From Haloprofundus marisrubri (GTDB lineage: Archaea; Halobacteriota; Halobacteria; Halobacteriales; Haloferacaceae), in assembly GCF_001469955.1 (NCBI RefSeq), contig NZ_LOPU01000040.1, forward strand, positions 84,011 to 148,010: a DNA stretch of 64,000 nt. Direction: 5' to 3'. How positions within the stretch are numbered: position 1 is the stretch's first letter; every line of letters begins with the position of its first letter. Below the pieces are notes generated by a model, which worked only from the letters and a program-made list of their open reading frames with translations, searched no databases and was not told where the DNA came from. Below, in pieces: positions 16,652 through 24,762 of this stretch. The translations under genes and the position numbers were made by a program.

Positions 16652-17458
16652 TTACGGTGACATTCCGTCGAGCCAGCCGCCGTCCAGTGCGAGCGTCTCT
16701 CCGGTGACGAAGTCGGCCGCCGGCGACGCGAGGAAGACGACGGCCCGTCCGAACGACTCCGTTTCGCCGAGTTTCCGTATCGGCAGTTCCTCGGCCCGAC
16801 GTTCGCGGGCCGCCTCGACGGATATCTCCTCTCTGTCGGCGAGCAGTTCGATTTTGTCTTCGAGACGGTCGGTGACGATGCCCCGTGGACACGCGCAGTT
16901 CACGCGGACGCCCTGCGGACCGTACTCCTCGGCGAGGCTCTTCGAGAGCGCGTAGATGCCCGGACGGAACGCCGCCTGAAGCACGTCGCCGGGTAGCGGT
17001 TCCGCCGCCGTCGCCGAGATGACGTTCACGACCGACGCCTCCTCGTCGCCTTCGACGAGATGCGGGAGCGCCGATTTGAGCGCGACGACGGTGCTTCGGA
17101 CGACGAGTTCGTACGTCCGGTCCAGCGTCTCGACGTCCGTCTCCGCTATCGGCTGGACCGGCGGCCCGCCGTGGTTGGTCACGAGTACGTCGAGGCCACC
17201 GAACTCCGTCGCTGCGGCGTTCACGGTCTCTCGGATGTCTTCGGGTTCTGCGAGGTCACACGCGTACGTCCGAACGTCGTCCTCGTCGACGCCCGTCTCC
17301 TCGACGATGTGTGCTTTCGCGTCCGCGAGGTTCTCCGCGCCTCTCGAGGCGATAGCTACCTGCGCGCCCTCTCGTGCGAGTTCCGTCGCGGCGGCCCGGC
17401 CGAGACCTTTGCTCGCCGCGAACAGCAACGCTCGCTTACCGGTGAGTTCGAGTTCCAT
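16652..17458 (-). CDS. Atypical short-chain dehydrogenase/reductase
   Basis: 268 residues with a modified cofactor motif (AASKGLGRAAATEL instead of TGxxxGxG), VTNHGGPP in place of NNAG, and a normal C-terminus ASPAADFVTGETLALDGG. Aligned on the helix SLAEEYG, the canonical catalytic Tyr and Lys positions are occupied by Gln and Arg (VLQAAFRPGIYALSKSLA). A YxxxK string is present but shifted 8 residues. This matches an SDR subgroup known to lack the standard tetrad. It starts 2 bases after the stop of the stress-protein gene, so they form an operon. Confidence 0.87.
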   Translation of the reverse strand: MELELTGKRALLFAASKGLGRAAATELAREGAQVAIASRGAENLADAKAHIVEETGVDEDDVRTYACDLAEPEDIRETVNAAATEFGGLDVLVTNHGGPPVQPIAETDVETLDRTYELVVRSTVVALKSALPHLVEGDEEASVVNVISATAAEPLPGDVLQAAFRPGIYALSKSLAEEYGPQGVRVNCACPRGIVTDRLEDKIELLADREEISVEAARERRAEELPIRKLGETESFGRAVVFLASPAADFVTGETLALDGGWLDGMSP

Positions 17459-17460
17459 CG

Positions 17461-17895
17461 TCAGTTGGCGACCAGCACCGGTCGCTCTCCTTCGAGGATG
17501 AGTCCCTGCGTGACGCTTCCGAAGACGGCTTTGCCGACTGGTGTCCGCCGCGAGTTCCCGATGAGAATCGCGTCGGCGTCGACGTCGTCGGCCGCGTCGA
17601 GAATCGCCTGCTTCGGTTCGCCAGTCGTCGTTCGAAGACTCACCGCTACGCCGTCGTCTTCCAGTCGTGTTCCAGCATGCTCGACGGTCTCGGGAACGCC
17701 CTGTAGCGATTCGATGTTCTCGTTTATCGATTCGAGAATCGTCTTCCCCGCCTCGTCCGCCGGGGTGTCTATCTCCTCGTAGACGTGTAGTACGGTGACT
17801 TCGACGCCGTCACGGTCGAACAACCGTTCGAGAGTGTCGAGTTGTCTGTCGAGTCGCTCCGGTTCGGCGTCGACTGGCATGATAACACGCTTCAT
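17461..17895 (-). CDS. Universal stress protein (UspA family)
   Basis: 144 residues. MKRVIMPVDAEPERLDRQL begins the fold and GNSRRTPVGKAVFGSVTQGL contains the ATP-binding G-x2-G-x9-G-S/T-like motif. ATG at 17895 is used because the fold starts there. It directly precedes the atypical SDR gene (2-base gap). Such proteins are often embedded in haloarchaeal transport and catabolic operons, usually as energy- or nucleotide-sensing partners; the exact role here is not known. Confidence 0.88.
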   Translation of the reverse strand: MKRVIMPVDAEPERLDRQLDTLERLFDRDGVEVTVLHVYEEIDTPADEAGKTILESINENIESLQGVPETVEHAGTRLEDDGVAVSLRTTTGEPKQAILDAADDVDADAILIGNSRRTPVGKAVFGSVTQGLILEGERPVLVAN

Positions 17896-18007
17896 GCTCG
17901 CACCGTCGAGACGGTTCGTAATCAAAGTTTTCACTACACCGTTACAAACTGGATTCCGGACACGAACGGCGAAATCGCTGAAGCTCCGGCGTGCTCAGCG
18001 CCCCCTT

Positions 18008-19348
18008 TCAGCGCTGCTCTACTACTGCGGAGACGACGTTCTCCTGTTCAGAGAGCGACGAGAGAACGTCGTACAGGTGGTCGACTTCGCCTTCGGAGAG
18101 AACGGTCCCGGCACACTCTTCGAACTTGGCGCGTAGTTCCTCGTCGGTGAGTGGGTCGTCGTGGGTTCCCGGCGGGTTCTCCTGATAGCGCTCGTACGTC
18201 TCCGTTCCGGTGTCGATGCGTACTGTCGCCTCGTGAGAGTCGTACGGCAACTCCTCGTCGACGACGAACTCCACGCGCTCGCGCATCGACTGAACCGCCG
18301 GGTCGTCGATGGCGTCGTCGCGGAACGTCGCGAGCGTGACCCGGTCGCGGACCAACCCGCTGGCGACGGCGTACTCCATAGAGAACTTCGCTTCGAGGCC
18401 GGTGTCGGGGTCGGCGTGGTGGAGCGCGTCGCCCGCTCCCGACGATGCCGTGACGGTTACGTGCTCGATGTCGTCAGGGTCGACACCGTCCTCGGCGAGC
18501 GCTTGTGCCGCCGCGATGGAGGTGTGGGTGAAGTAACAGCACGGATACGCCTTGATGTGGATGCCACGCTCCTCCAACATGTTGTACTCGGGGCTGTCGA
18601 ACTCCGCTGGTTCGGTGTCGCCGTACAGGTCCCAGAACCCACGGTCACCGCTTACCGCCGCCACGTCCGCAGTGAAGCCGTCGGCGGCGAGTCGTGCCGC
18701 GGTCACGCCCGAACGACAACAGAGACCAGCGTGCAACGGCTTCGTCATCGAGCCGAAGTTCCGCTTGAGCCCCGACGGCATCGACGCTGCAATGTTGAGC
18801 GCTGCTGTCGTCTCGGCTTCGTCCAAGTCGAGAAGTTTCGCCGCCGCCGCCGCCGCGCCGAAGGCTCCGAACGTCGCCGTCGCGTGCCACCCGGCTTCGT
18901 AGTGGTCGGGGCTGATAGGGTCGGCGACGGCGCACTCGACCTCGAATCCGGCTACGTACGCCGTAAGGAGGTCGCGGCCGCTCGCACCTGTCTCCTCGGC
19001 GAGTGCGAGGAGCGTCGGAACGAGTGTGACGCTGGGATGTCCGCTCATCGCCCACGCGAGGTCGTCGTAGTCGAGCGCGTGGCCGGCCGTCCCGGTCCGG
19101 AGTGCAACACTGTCCGGCGGCGTGTCGGCATCGACGCCGAGTAGCGTCGCGGCGTCGGCAGTCGCCGGGTCGATACCGCTGGACTCGGTCGCCTTTCTCC
19201 CTGCTCCTTCCGTCGACCCCGCGAGCGTCACGGCGACGGTGTCGACGAACGCCCGAGTGACCGTCTCGACGGACTCCTCCGGGAGGTCATCGTACGTCAA
19301 CTGAGTGGCGAACGCTGCGAGACTCCGTTCCGGTGACGGTTGCTGCAT
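18008..19348 (-). CDS. MmgE/PrpD-family protein (2-methylcitrate dehydratase-like)
   Basis: 446 residues spanning the whole MmgE/PrpD family. Conserved segments include AGHALDYDDLAWAMSGHPSV, GWHATATFGAFGAAAAAAKL and MTKPLHAGLCCRSGV. Members dehydrate 2-methylcitrate, or decarboxylate or isomerise tricarboxylates (cis-aconitate decarboxylase belongs here). ATG at 19348 fits the family start. It is divergent from the IclR regulator, with an operator-like site between them, so it is a likely regulated first gene of the island. No methylcitrate synthase or methylisocitrate lyase lies in the window, so a propionate pathway is not supported. Confidence 0.9.
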   Translation of the reverse strand: MQQPSPERSLAAFATQLTYDDLPEESVETVTRAFVDTVAVTLAGSTEGAGRKATESSGIDPATADAATLLGVDADTPPDSVALRTGTAGHALDYDDLAWAMSGHPSVTLVPTLLALAEETGASGRDLLTAYVAGFEVECAVADPISPDHYEAGWHATATFGAFGAAAAAAKLLDLDEAETTAALNIAASMPSGLKRNFGSMTKPLHAGLCCRSGVTAARLAADGFTADVAAVSGDRGFWDLYGDTEPAEFDSPEYNMLEERGIHIKAYPCCYFTHTSIAAAQALAEDGVDPDDIEHVTVTASSGAGDALHHADPDTGLEAKFSMEYAVASGLVRDRVTLATFRDDAIDDPAVQSMRERVEFVVDEELPYDSHEATVRIDTGTETYERYQENPPGTHDDPLTDEELRAKFEECAGTVLSEGEVDHLYDVLSSLSEQENVVSAVVEQR

Positions 19349-19405
19349 GGTGGCACCTAACGACAGTCGGTCAAAAACGTTTGTCCTGAACGTTCGTTCC
19401 ATTCC

Positions 19406-19422
19406 GTTCCGCGATACCGAAC
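19406..19422. promoter_or_regulatory. IclR-type operator candidate in the mmgE/iclR divergent promoter
   Basis: GTTCCGCGATACCGAAC: a 17-bp site with inverted ends GTTC/GAAC, directly abutting the TATA-like AGTATTAG that precedes the iclR start at 19455. A second copy differing at only two positions lies just after the iclR gene. The duplication and position support autoregulation by the IclR protein and control of mmgE. Confidence 0.6.
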
Positions 19423-19454
19423 AGTATTAGTCCGAGCGTGTGAATCGGTAAAGC

Positions 19455-20222
19455 ATGACACAAACGAACGACCCTGCAACGGTGCAGGCAGTACGGACGA
19501 TGTTCGACATCGTCGAGTACGTCGCCGAACGCGACGGCGTCACCATCACCGAAGTTGCCACCGACCTCGGCTACGCGAAGAGCACTATCCATCGGCATTT
19601 CTCGACACTCCACGAGTTAGGCTACATCGTCGAGACGCCGACCGGCTATCAGGTTGGATTACGGTTTCTCGAAGTCGGCCACACTGCTAGAGTACGCCAA
19701 CGCGGACACAGGATGGTCAAAGAGAAAGTCGAGAACATCGCAGCGGAGACCGGTGAACGGGCCCAGTTCATCGTCGAGGAACACGGTGAAGGGGTGTACA
19801 TCCACCGGGCGTTCGGCGAGCGTGCCGTTCGGACCGACCCCGGAATCGGCAGTCGGATTCCCCTACACGCCACCTCTGCCGGCAAAGCTATCCTCGCAAG
19901 CATGGACGAAAAGCGGAGCGCCGAACTCATCGAGGCAATCAACTTCGACCCAATCACCGAGTTCACGATAACGGACTCCGAACAACTGTACGACGAACTC
20001 GAAGCCATCCGCGAACGAGGCTACAGTTTCAACCGACAGGAGAACCTCAACGGGCTTCACGCCGTCGGCGTCGCTGTCTCCGGCCCCGATGGTGAGGTCA
20101 TCGGTGCGCTCAGCGTCTCCGGTCCGTCACACCGGATGCAGGGTACGTGGTTCGAAGAGGAACTCCCGAAACTTCTGCTGGGGACGGCCAACGAACTCGA
20201 ACTCAACATCGCCCACTCGTAA
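19455..20222 (+). CDS. IclR-family transcriptional regulator
   Basis: 255 residues. An N-terminal winged HTH (ITEVATDLGYAKSTIHRHFS, residues about 31-50) is followed by the IclR effector domain (GSRIPLHATSAGKAILASM; GALSVSGPSHRM). It binds a small-molecule effector, probably the organic acid handled by the island. It is divergent from the MmgE/PrpD gene and flanked by two nearly identical 17-bp operator-like sites, which suggests autoregulation. Its TATA-like element overlaps the edge of the upstream site, so binding could block transcription. Confidence 0.93.
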   Translation: MTQTNDPATVQAVRTMFDIVEYVAERDGVTITEVATDLGYAKSTIHRHFSTLHELGYIVETPTGYQVGLRFLEVGHTARVRQRGHRMVKEKVENIAAETGERAQFIVEEHGEGVYIHRAFGERAVRTDPGIGSRIPLHATSAGKAILASMDEKRSAELIEAINFDPITEFTITDSEQLYDELEAIRERGYSFNRQENLNGLHAVGVAVSGPDGEVIGALSVSGPSHRMQGTWFEEELPKLLLGTANELELNIAHS

Positions 20223-20225
20223 GCG

Positions 20226-20242
20226 TTCCGCGATGCAGAACA
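20226..20242. promoter_or_regulatory. Second copy of the IclR-type operator candidate
   Basis: GTTCCGCGATGCAGAAC starts 4 bases after the iclR stop codon and matches the site at 19406-19422 in 15 of 17 positions. It could serve a downstream promoter or help DNA looping across the iclR gene. No gene starts immediately downstream on this strand. Confidence 0.5.
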
Positions 20243-20856
20243 GAATGTGATGGTCTGTAATTACTTTACCTCGGTTTCCAGTTCTACGACATTGCACATG
20301 GCACTCGTTAACGTAAGTTACACAGCACTCCCGATGTGCCACGTGATACATACTAACATTACTGGAGTGTACACACCGGTCTCAAACCCGATTTTAGTTT
20401 ACTCTCGTTGTAGTGAAATAGTGACAAATGCGTTCTCAGACGCCCTAATGCCCGGTCCGTGAAGTTGCTCTGTGTACGACAGACCGAGCACGCTCTCAGA
20501 TGCACCTGATAAACTCTGTTCCGTATCGTCGAACAATTGGTTTCTTGGAAGCGGTTCTCAGAAGGTCTATCAAGCGGTCTCGGCACGCAGTAACCACCGG
20601 ACGACGTCGTGACGGTTATCCGAATTCTTTCGAACCCGGCGGATTTTGACACACACCATAACAAGCTTATTACTGTTATTCTGTCTCTGTGGACAATCTT
20701 ACACGCCTCACCAGCCCGAACCATCTCACTTCGACTCAACGGCCTGATTCTCTAGTATGGACGAGCGACTGTGGAGCGTCCAGACAGACGGTTTCGCAGT
20801 GCGGAACGCCGTTTCTCTCCCCGAGACGACACGGGAGCGTACGTGCCGCTCGCCGC
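20243..20856. other. Gene-poor, lower-GC stretch of about 600 bases
   Basis: The base composition is clearly more AT-rich than the neighbouring genes (for example around 20280-20420 and 20650-20700). A minus-strand frame of 126 codons (20359-20739) is open, but it is rich in Ser, Arg and Cys, is not acidic, and shows no recognisable domain. I do not call it a gene. The stretch may be decayed mobile DNA. No tRNA or hairpin RNA was recognised. Confidence 0.5.
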
Positions 20857-22191
20857 TTACTCTCGAAGCGTCCGGTCGACGAACGTCCCGGCGAGTCCGA
20901 CGTAGTTCGTCGGGTCCGCTGCTGCTTCGAGTTCGTCGTCGGTCATCGCGTCCGTCACTCGTTCGTCGTCCCGCAGACACGCCAGCAGGTCCCGGTCGGT
21001 CTGAATCGCCTCCATCGCGTTCTCGTGGACGACGTCGTGGGCAGTCTGCCGACCGGTTTTCGACGCGAGCGCCATCATTATCGCCTCCGAGGCGATGAGC
21101 GACCCGTGGTGGTCGAGGTTCTCGCGCATACCTTCCGGATGGACATCGAGGTCGGTAAGCACCGCCTTGCAGTTTTCGAGCAGGCGGCCGAAGTACAGTC
21201 CCGAGTCGGGAACGACCGCGAACTCGACGTACCACGTCGTGAAATCGCGTTCGTCGTACGTCTCGGTCGCTTCCAGCATCGCCGTGGCGTTCGCCCGCAG
21301 GAGTTTCGCCAGCGCCCCGTTGAACTCCGACCGAACAGGGTTCCGTTTGTGCGGCATCGTGCTGCTGCCGACCTCGCCCTCGGGAACGTGTTCTGTGACC
21401 TCACCGAACTCGGGACGGTTGAGCAGCAGAATCTGGTGGGCGATTTTCGAGAGGCCGCTACCAATCTGTGCGAGCACCGAGAGGAACTCCGCGAATCGGT
21501 CGCGGGCGGCGAACCACGGCGTGTCCGGGACGACGAGGTCGAGTTCGGCCGCGAGGTTCTCCTGTACTTCTTCGCCGCCGTGGTCGAGCGACGCGAGCGT
21601 CCCCGTCGCGCCGAAGAACTCGACGACGAACGTCCGTTCGGCGGCGGCGTCGAGTCGGTCGATATGTCGCTCGACTTCTTCGAGCCAGACGGCCGCTTTC
21701 AGTCCGAACGTAATGGGCAGTGCGTGGACGAAGTGCGTCCGCCCCATCATCGGCGTGTCGCGGTGGTCGGCGGCGAGTTCGCGGAGCGCCGCACGGATAT
21801 CGACCAGGTCGCTCCGATAGCGCTCGTACGCGTCCCGCAACTGGAGGACGACCGCGGTGTCGGAGATGTCCTGGCTCGTCGCCCCCCAGTGGATGTACTC
21901 GCCGGCGTCGTCGAACGACTCCTTCCAAGCGTCGATGATACTCATGGTAAACAAGCCAATCTCCTCGACGTTGGCTGCCACCTGCTCCATATCGAGATGT
22001 TCCAGCGACGCCCGCTCGGTTATCTCGGCCGCCGCCGACTCGGGGACGATTCCGGCGTCGGCTTGTGCGCGAGCCAGCGCAGCCTCGACGTCGAGAAAGC
22101 GCTGCAGGTAGCCCGTATCGCCGAATATTTCGCGCATCTCCGGTGTGCCGAACGCGCCCCGAAAGAGACCGCTCGTCTGATGAAAGTGCAT
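20857..22191 (-). CDS. Fumarase/aspartase-superfamily lyase (3-carboxymuconate cycloisomerase or adenylosuccinate lyase-like)
   Basis: 444 residues with the superfamily signature GSSTMPHKRNP and the other conserved boxes (WGATSQDISDTA; GRTHFVHALPITFG). Overall pattern resembles PcaB-type 3-carboxy-cis,cis-muconate cycloisomerases more than housekeeping adenylosuccinate lyase, and the catabolic setting supports that. ATG at 22191 is preferred to the GTG at 22209. It lies downstream of the MFS gene on the same strand and may belong to the same regulon as the organic-acid island. No other protocatechuate-pathway gene is visible, so the true substrate is open. Confidence 0.83.
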   Translation of the reverse strand: MHFHQTSGLFRGAFGTPEMREIFGDTGYLQRFLDVEAALARAQADAGIVPESAAAEITERASLEHLDMEQVAANVEEIGLFTMSIIDAWKESFDDAGEYIHWGATSQDISDTAVVLQLRDAYERYRSDLVDIRAALRELAADHRDTPMMGRTHFVHALPITFGLKAAVWLEEVERHIDRLDAAAERTFVVEFFGATGTLASLDHGGEEVQENLAAELDLVVPDTPWFAARDRFAEFLSVLAQIGSGLSKIAHQILLLNRPEFGEVTEHVPEGEVGSSTMPHKRNPVRSEFNGALAKLLRANATAMLEATETYDERDFTTWYVEFAVVPDSGLYFGRLLENCKAVLTDLDVHPEGMRENLDHHGSLIASEAIMMALASKTGRQTAHDVVHENAMEAIQTDRDLLACLRDDERVTDAMTDDELEAAADPTNYVGLAGTFVDRTLRE

Positions 22192-22264
22192 TACGACCGC
22201 ACTGTTCACGGCATTCGTAATGAACGTTTGTGTCGCATGTGTCGTTTGCGTCGGCCTGTGCGAC

Positions 22265-23458
22265 TCACTCCGACGGCAGCGTCGCGTAGAGCAGCACCGA
22301 GACGACGGTCAACGCCGCGAGGAGGAAGAACGCCTCGTCGAACCGTCCGTAGTCACCGAACACGCCGACGACCACCGAACCCATCGATGCGAAACCCATG
22401 AACAGCGTCCTGGCGAGTCCCCACGAAGACCCACGGACGTCCTCGGGGAGTGCGGCGATAGTGAGCGCGTTGCTTATCGGGACTACTCCCTCACGGACAC
22501 CGAGTGCGACAATCGCCAGCGCCAGCGGAACGACGTCGTCCAGAAAGGGGATGCTGACGAGCGGAACGATGCTCACCGCACACGTCGTGACGAGCGTCCG
22601 CTGCTCGCCGAACCGGTCAGCCAGTGTTCCAGCGAGCGGTTGGACGACCGCTGCGCTTGCGAACAGCATCCCGTAGAGGAGCGCGGCCTGTGCGGCGTCG
22701 AACCCCTTCTCTGCGACGAGGTAGAGCGGAAGAAACGCCGTAATCGCCTGGAAGCCGAAAATCATCAACGAGACTGCGGGCACGACGACTCTCGCCCGCG
22801 TCACGACGAGCGCTCTGACGACTGCTCGCCACTGCCCGACGGACAGCAGCGTTCGCGTGGACCCCGATGACTCGGTTCGTCGGGGCACCGCCCGCGCGAG
22901 ACCGACTGCGACGAGGACGAACGGGGCGACGAAGACGAGAAACGACGGCCGCCACCCGGTGACTCCTGCGGCGGCGACGGCGACGAACGGTAGCAACGCC
23001 GCGCCGACGCTCCCCGAAGCCAGCGCGATACCGAACATCGCTCCGGAGCGTCGGGTGAACGTCCGCGACAACAACATCCCACGTGGCGGCCCGTACAGCC
23101 CCGTTGCGAGGCCGAACAGTCCGCACGCGACCAAGAAGAGTTCGTAGTTGATTGCTCCTGCGAGCACGACGAGACTCCCCCCGGCGAGACAGAGGCTGGT
23201 GACGAGCAACGTCCGCTCGTCGACGCGGTCGGCGACCATCCCGGCGGGGAACTGCATGATAGCGTACCCCGCCCAGACGACCGACACGGCGAATCCAGCG
23301 GCGGCGTTCGAGAGACCGAAATCGGCGCTAATCGTCGGCAACAACGCGGGGACGACGAAGCGCATCCCGAGCGTCAGAAACCATCCCGCGGAGACGGTGA
23401 GCAACACGCCAATCCCCGGGAGCCGGAGTGCTCGACGAACCGTCGAGACGGGTCGCAC
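22265..23458 (-). CDS. Major facilitator superfamily transporter
   Basis: 397 residues, 12 predicted hydrophobic segments in two six-helix halves. The MFS loop-2/3 motif appears as GMVADRVDERTLL and is repeated in the second half as GTLADRFGEQRTLV. The predicted start is GTG at 23458. It lies upstream of the lyase gene (73-base gap), suggesting uptake or export of the lyase's substrate or product. The specific solute cannot be read from the sequence. Confidence 0.9.
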   Translation of the reverse strand: MRPVSTVRRALRLPGIGVLLTVSAGWFLTLGMRFVVPALLPTISADFGLSNAAAGFAVSVVWAGYAIMQFPAGMVADRVDERTLLVTSLCLAGGSLVVLAGAINYELFLVACGLFGLATGLYGPPRGMLLSRTFTRRSGAMFGIALASGSVGAALLPFVAVAAAGVTGWRPSFLVFVAPFVLVAVGLARAVPRRTESSGSTRTLLSVGQWRAVVRALVVTRARVVVPAVSLMIFGFQAITAFLPLYLVAEKGFDAAQAALLYGMLFASAAVVQPLAGTLADRFGEQRTLVTTCAVSIVPLVSIPFLDDVVPLALAIVALGVREGVVPISNALTIAALPEDVRGSSWGLARTLFMGFASMGSVVVGVFGDYGRFDEAFFLLAALTVVSVLLYATLPSE

Positions 23459-23973
23459 AGTCAGTCGCCTCCGTCCGTCGCGGTGGTCGAACTCACTTTC
23501 GAGGACGTTCCTGCGGTAGCCAGTGCGTTAACGAAGCGTTCCGGCCCGACACGTCCCCCCGCTCGTTCCACACGCCGGCGTCCCTGAAGCACTGCCCGGA
23601 TACGACGTCGGTTTCGGTAGATACGATATCGGCCATTAGTCCTCGATTCTTGCCCGAACACATTAGTTCTTTGTACAGAAGTAACTCTCGTATTTCGTCC
23701 ATCGGCGGGCTACAGGACGGGCATCGGCGTGGCTCGGCTTTTCATCGTTGGATTGGGGATTCGGGCTGGGCCGCCGATGCCAACGATGCTATCCACGCCG
23801 CCGGCAACTCTGTGCTGTTCGCTCGGTTCCGGGGTGGAAGAACACAGACTGGAAGACGCTGAACGGCGTGCGTGCGTTTATCTCTACCATCTATGCGGCC
23901 GCAGACGAGACGAGCTATCGGCAACTACTGGCCGTTCACCGACGTTTATAACCCAGAGGGCGGTAGTACGGAT
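23459..23973. other. Intergenic region between divergent MFS and isomerase genes
   Basis: About 515 bases. A minus-strand frame from ATG 23702 to 23493 (69 codons, starting MDEIRELLLYKELMCSGK) has a plausible N-terminus but a basic, low-complexity end; I leave it uncalled. TTCT-TTGTAC-AGAA near 23669-23682 is a weak inverted repeat. The right end contains the promoter of the isomerase gene. Nothing else is recognised. Confidence 0.4.
23945..23951 (+). promoter_or_regulatory. TATA box of the isomerase gene
   Basis: TTTATAA is centred about 26 bases before the ATG at 23974 with no Shine-Dalgarno site, indicating a leaderless transcript and fixing the start of the following gene. Confidence 0.6.
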
Positions 23974-24705
23974 ATGACATCGATTGGATTCCAACTGTAC
24001 AGCCTTCACGGGGTCGACGACTCGCTTCCGACCGTCATCGAGCGTGTCGGTGAGACCGATTTCGAGGGTGTCGAACTCGCCGGTCTGGACGAACAAGACC
24101 CGAATACAATCGCCGAGGCGCTCGACACCGCCGGCCTCGAACTCGCCGGCGCACACGTCGGATTGGAGGAGTTAGAGGAGGACGTCGACACAGTCGCGGA
24201 AACGTACCGCGAACTCGGCTGTGAAGACGTCGTCGTGCCGTGGCTCGACCCAGAACAGTTCTCGTCCGTAGACGCGGTCGAATCGGTTGCCGAGCGACTG
24301 GAGGCCGTTTCGGCGGACCTCGAAAACCACGACCTCTCGCTACATTACCACAACCACAATCAGGAGTTCGTCGAACTCGGCGGCGAACCGGCGCTCTCGA
24401 CGCTGATGGCGGAGACGGAGACCATCGGCTTCGAACTCGACCTCGGGTGGGTCGGGGCCGCCGGGTACGACCCGCTCCCGTATCTGGACGACCACAGCGA
24501 CCGGGTAACCATCGTCCATCTCAAGGACTACGACGCCGAGACCGGCGACGTCGTCGAAGTCGGCGACGGCGACTTGGACGTCGAAGCGGCGGTCGAAGCC
24601 GTCCGCGGCCACGGTATCGAGTGGCTCGTCTACGAAGCCGAAGAGCGGCCCGACTCGTACGGAACGCTCGACCACGCGGCCGACGTCGTCGAGACGCACT
24701 GGTAG
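23974..24705 (+). CDS. Sugar phosphate isomerase/epimerase-like TIM-barrel protein
   Basis: 243 residues of the xylose-isomerase-like TIM-barrel superfamily. Metal-site segments are LHYHNHNQEFVEL (His and Glu), FELDLGWVGAAG (Asp) and VTIVHLKDYD (His, Asp). Members include inosose dehydratase IolE, hydroxypyruvate isomerase and epimerases. The frame extends upstream, but the TATA box at 23945-23951 supports ATG 23974. The gene stands alone, convergent with the malic enzyme gene through a hairpin. Substrate is undetermined. Confidence 0.85.
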   Translation: MTSIGFQLYSLHGVDDSLPTVIERVGETDFEGVELAGLDEQDPNTIAEALDTAGLELAGAHVGLEELEEDVDTVAETYRELGCEDVVVPWLDPEQFSSVDAVESVAERLEAVSADLENHDLSLHYHNHNQEFVELGGEPALSTLMAETETIGFELDLGWVGAAGYDPLPYLDDHSDRVTIVHLKDYDAETGDVVEVGDGDLDVEAAVEAVRGHGIEWLVYEAEERPDSYGTLDHAADVVETHW

Positions 24706-24730
24706 GGACGGCAGCGAGGTCACCCGTCCC
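24705..24730. terminator. Hairpin between convergent genes
   Basis: GGGACGG (24705-24711) pairs with CCGTCCC (24724-24730), a 7-bp GC stem with a 12-base loop beginning at the last base of the isomerase stop codon. It is well placed to end transcription from either side, although it lacks the T-tract usual for archaeal termination. Confidence 0.45.
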
Positions 24731-24762
24731 CGAGACGACCCGACTTGTCTCTCGTGTCGGAG

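Noticed and set aside
20359..20739. 126-codon minus-strand frame in the gene-poor stretch
   Set aside because: Basic, Ser/Cys-rich composition, no acidic bias and no recognisable domain.
23493..23702. 69-codon minus-strand frame upstream of the MFS gene
   Set aside because: N-terminus looks plausible but the C-terminal half is low-complexity and no promoter or ribosome-binding site is evident.
4023..24705. Methylcitrate (propionate) pathway as an explanation of the island
   Set aside because: Only the MmgE/PrpD member is present; no methylcitrate synthase or methylisocitrate lyase was found in the window.
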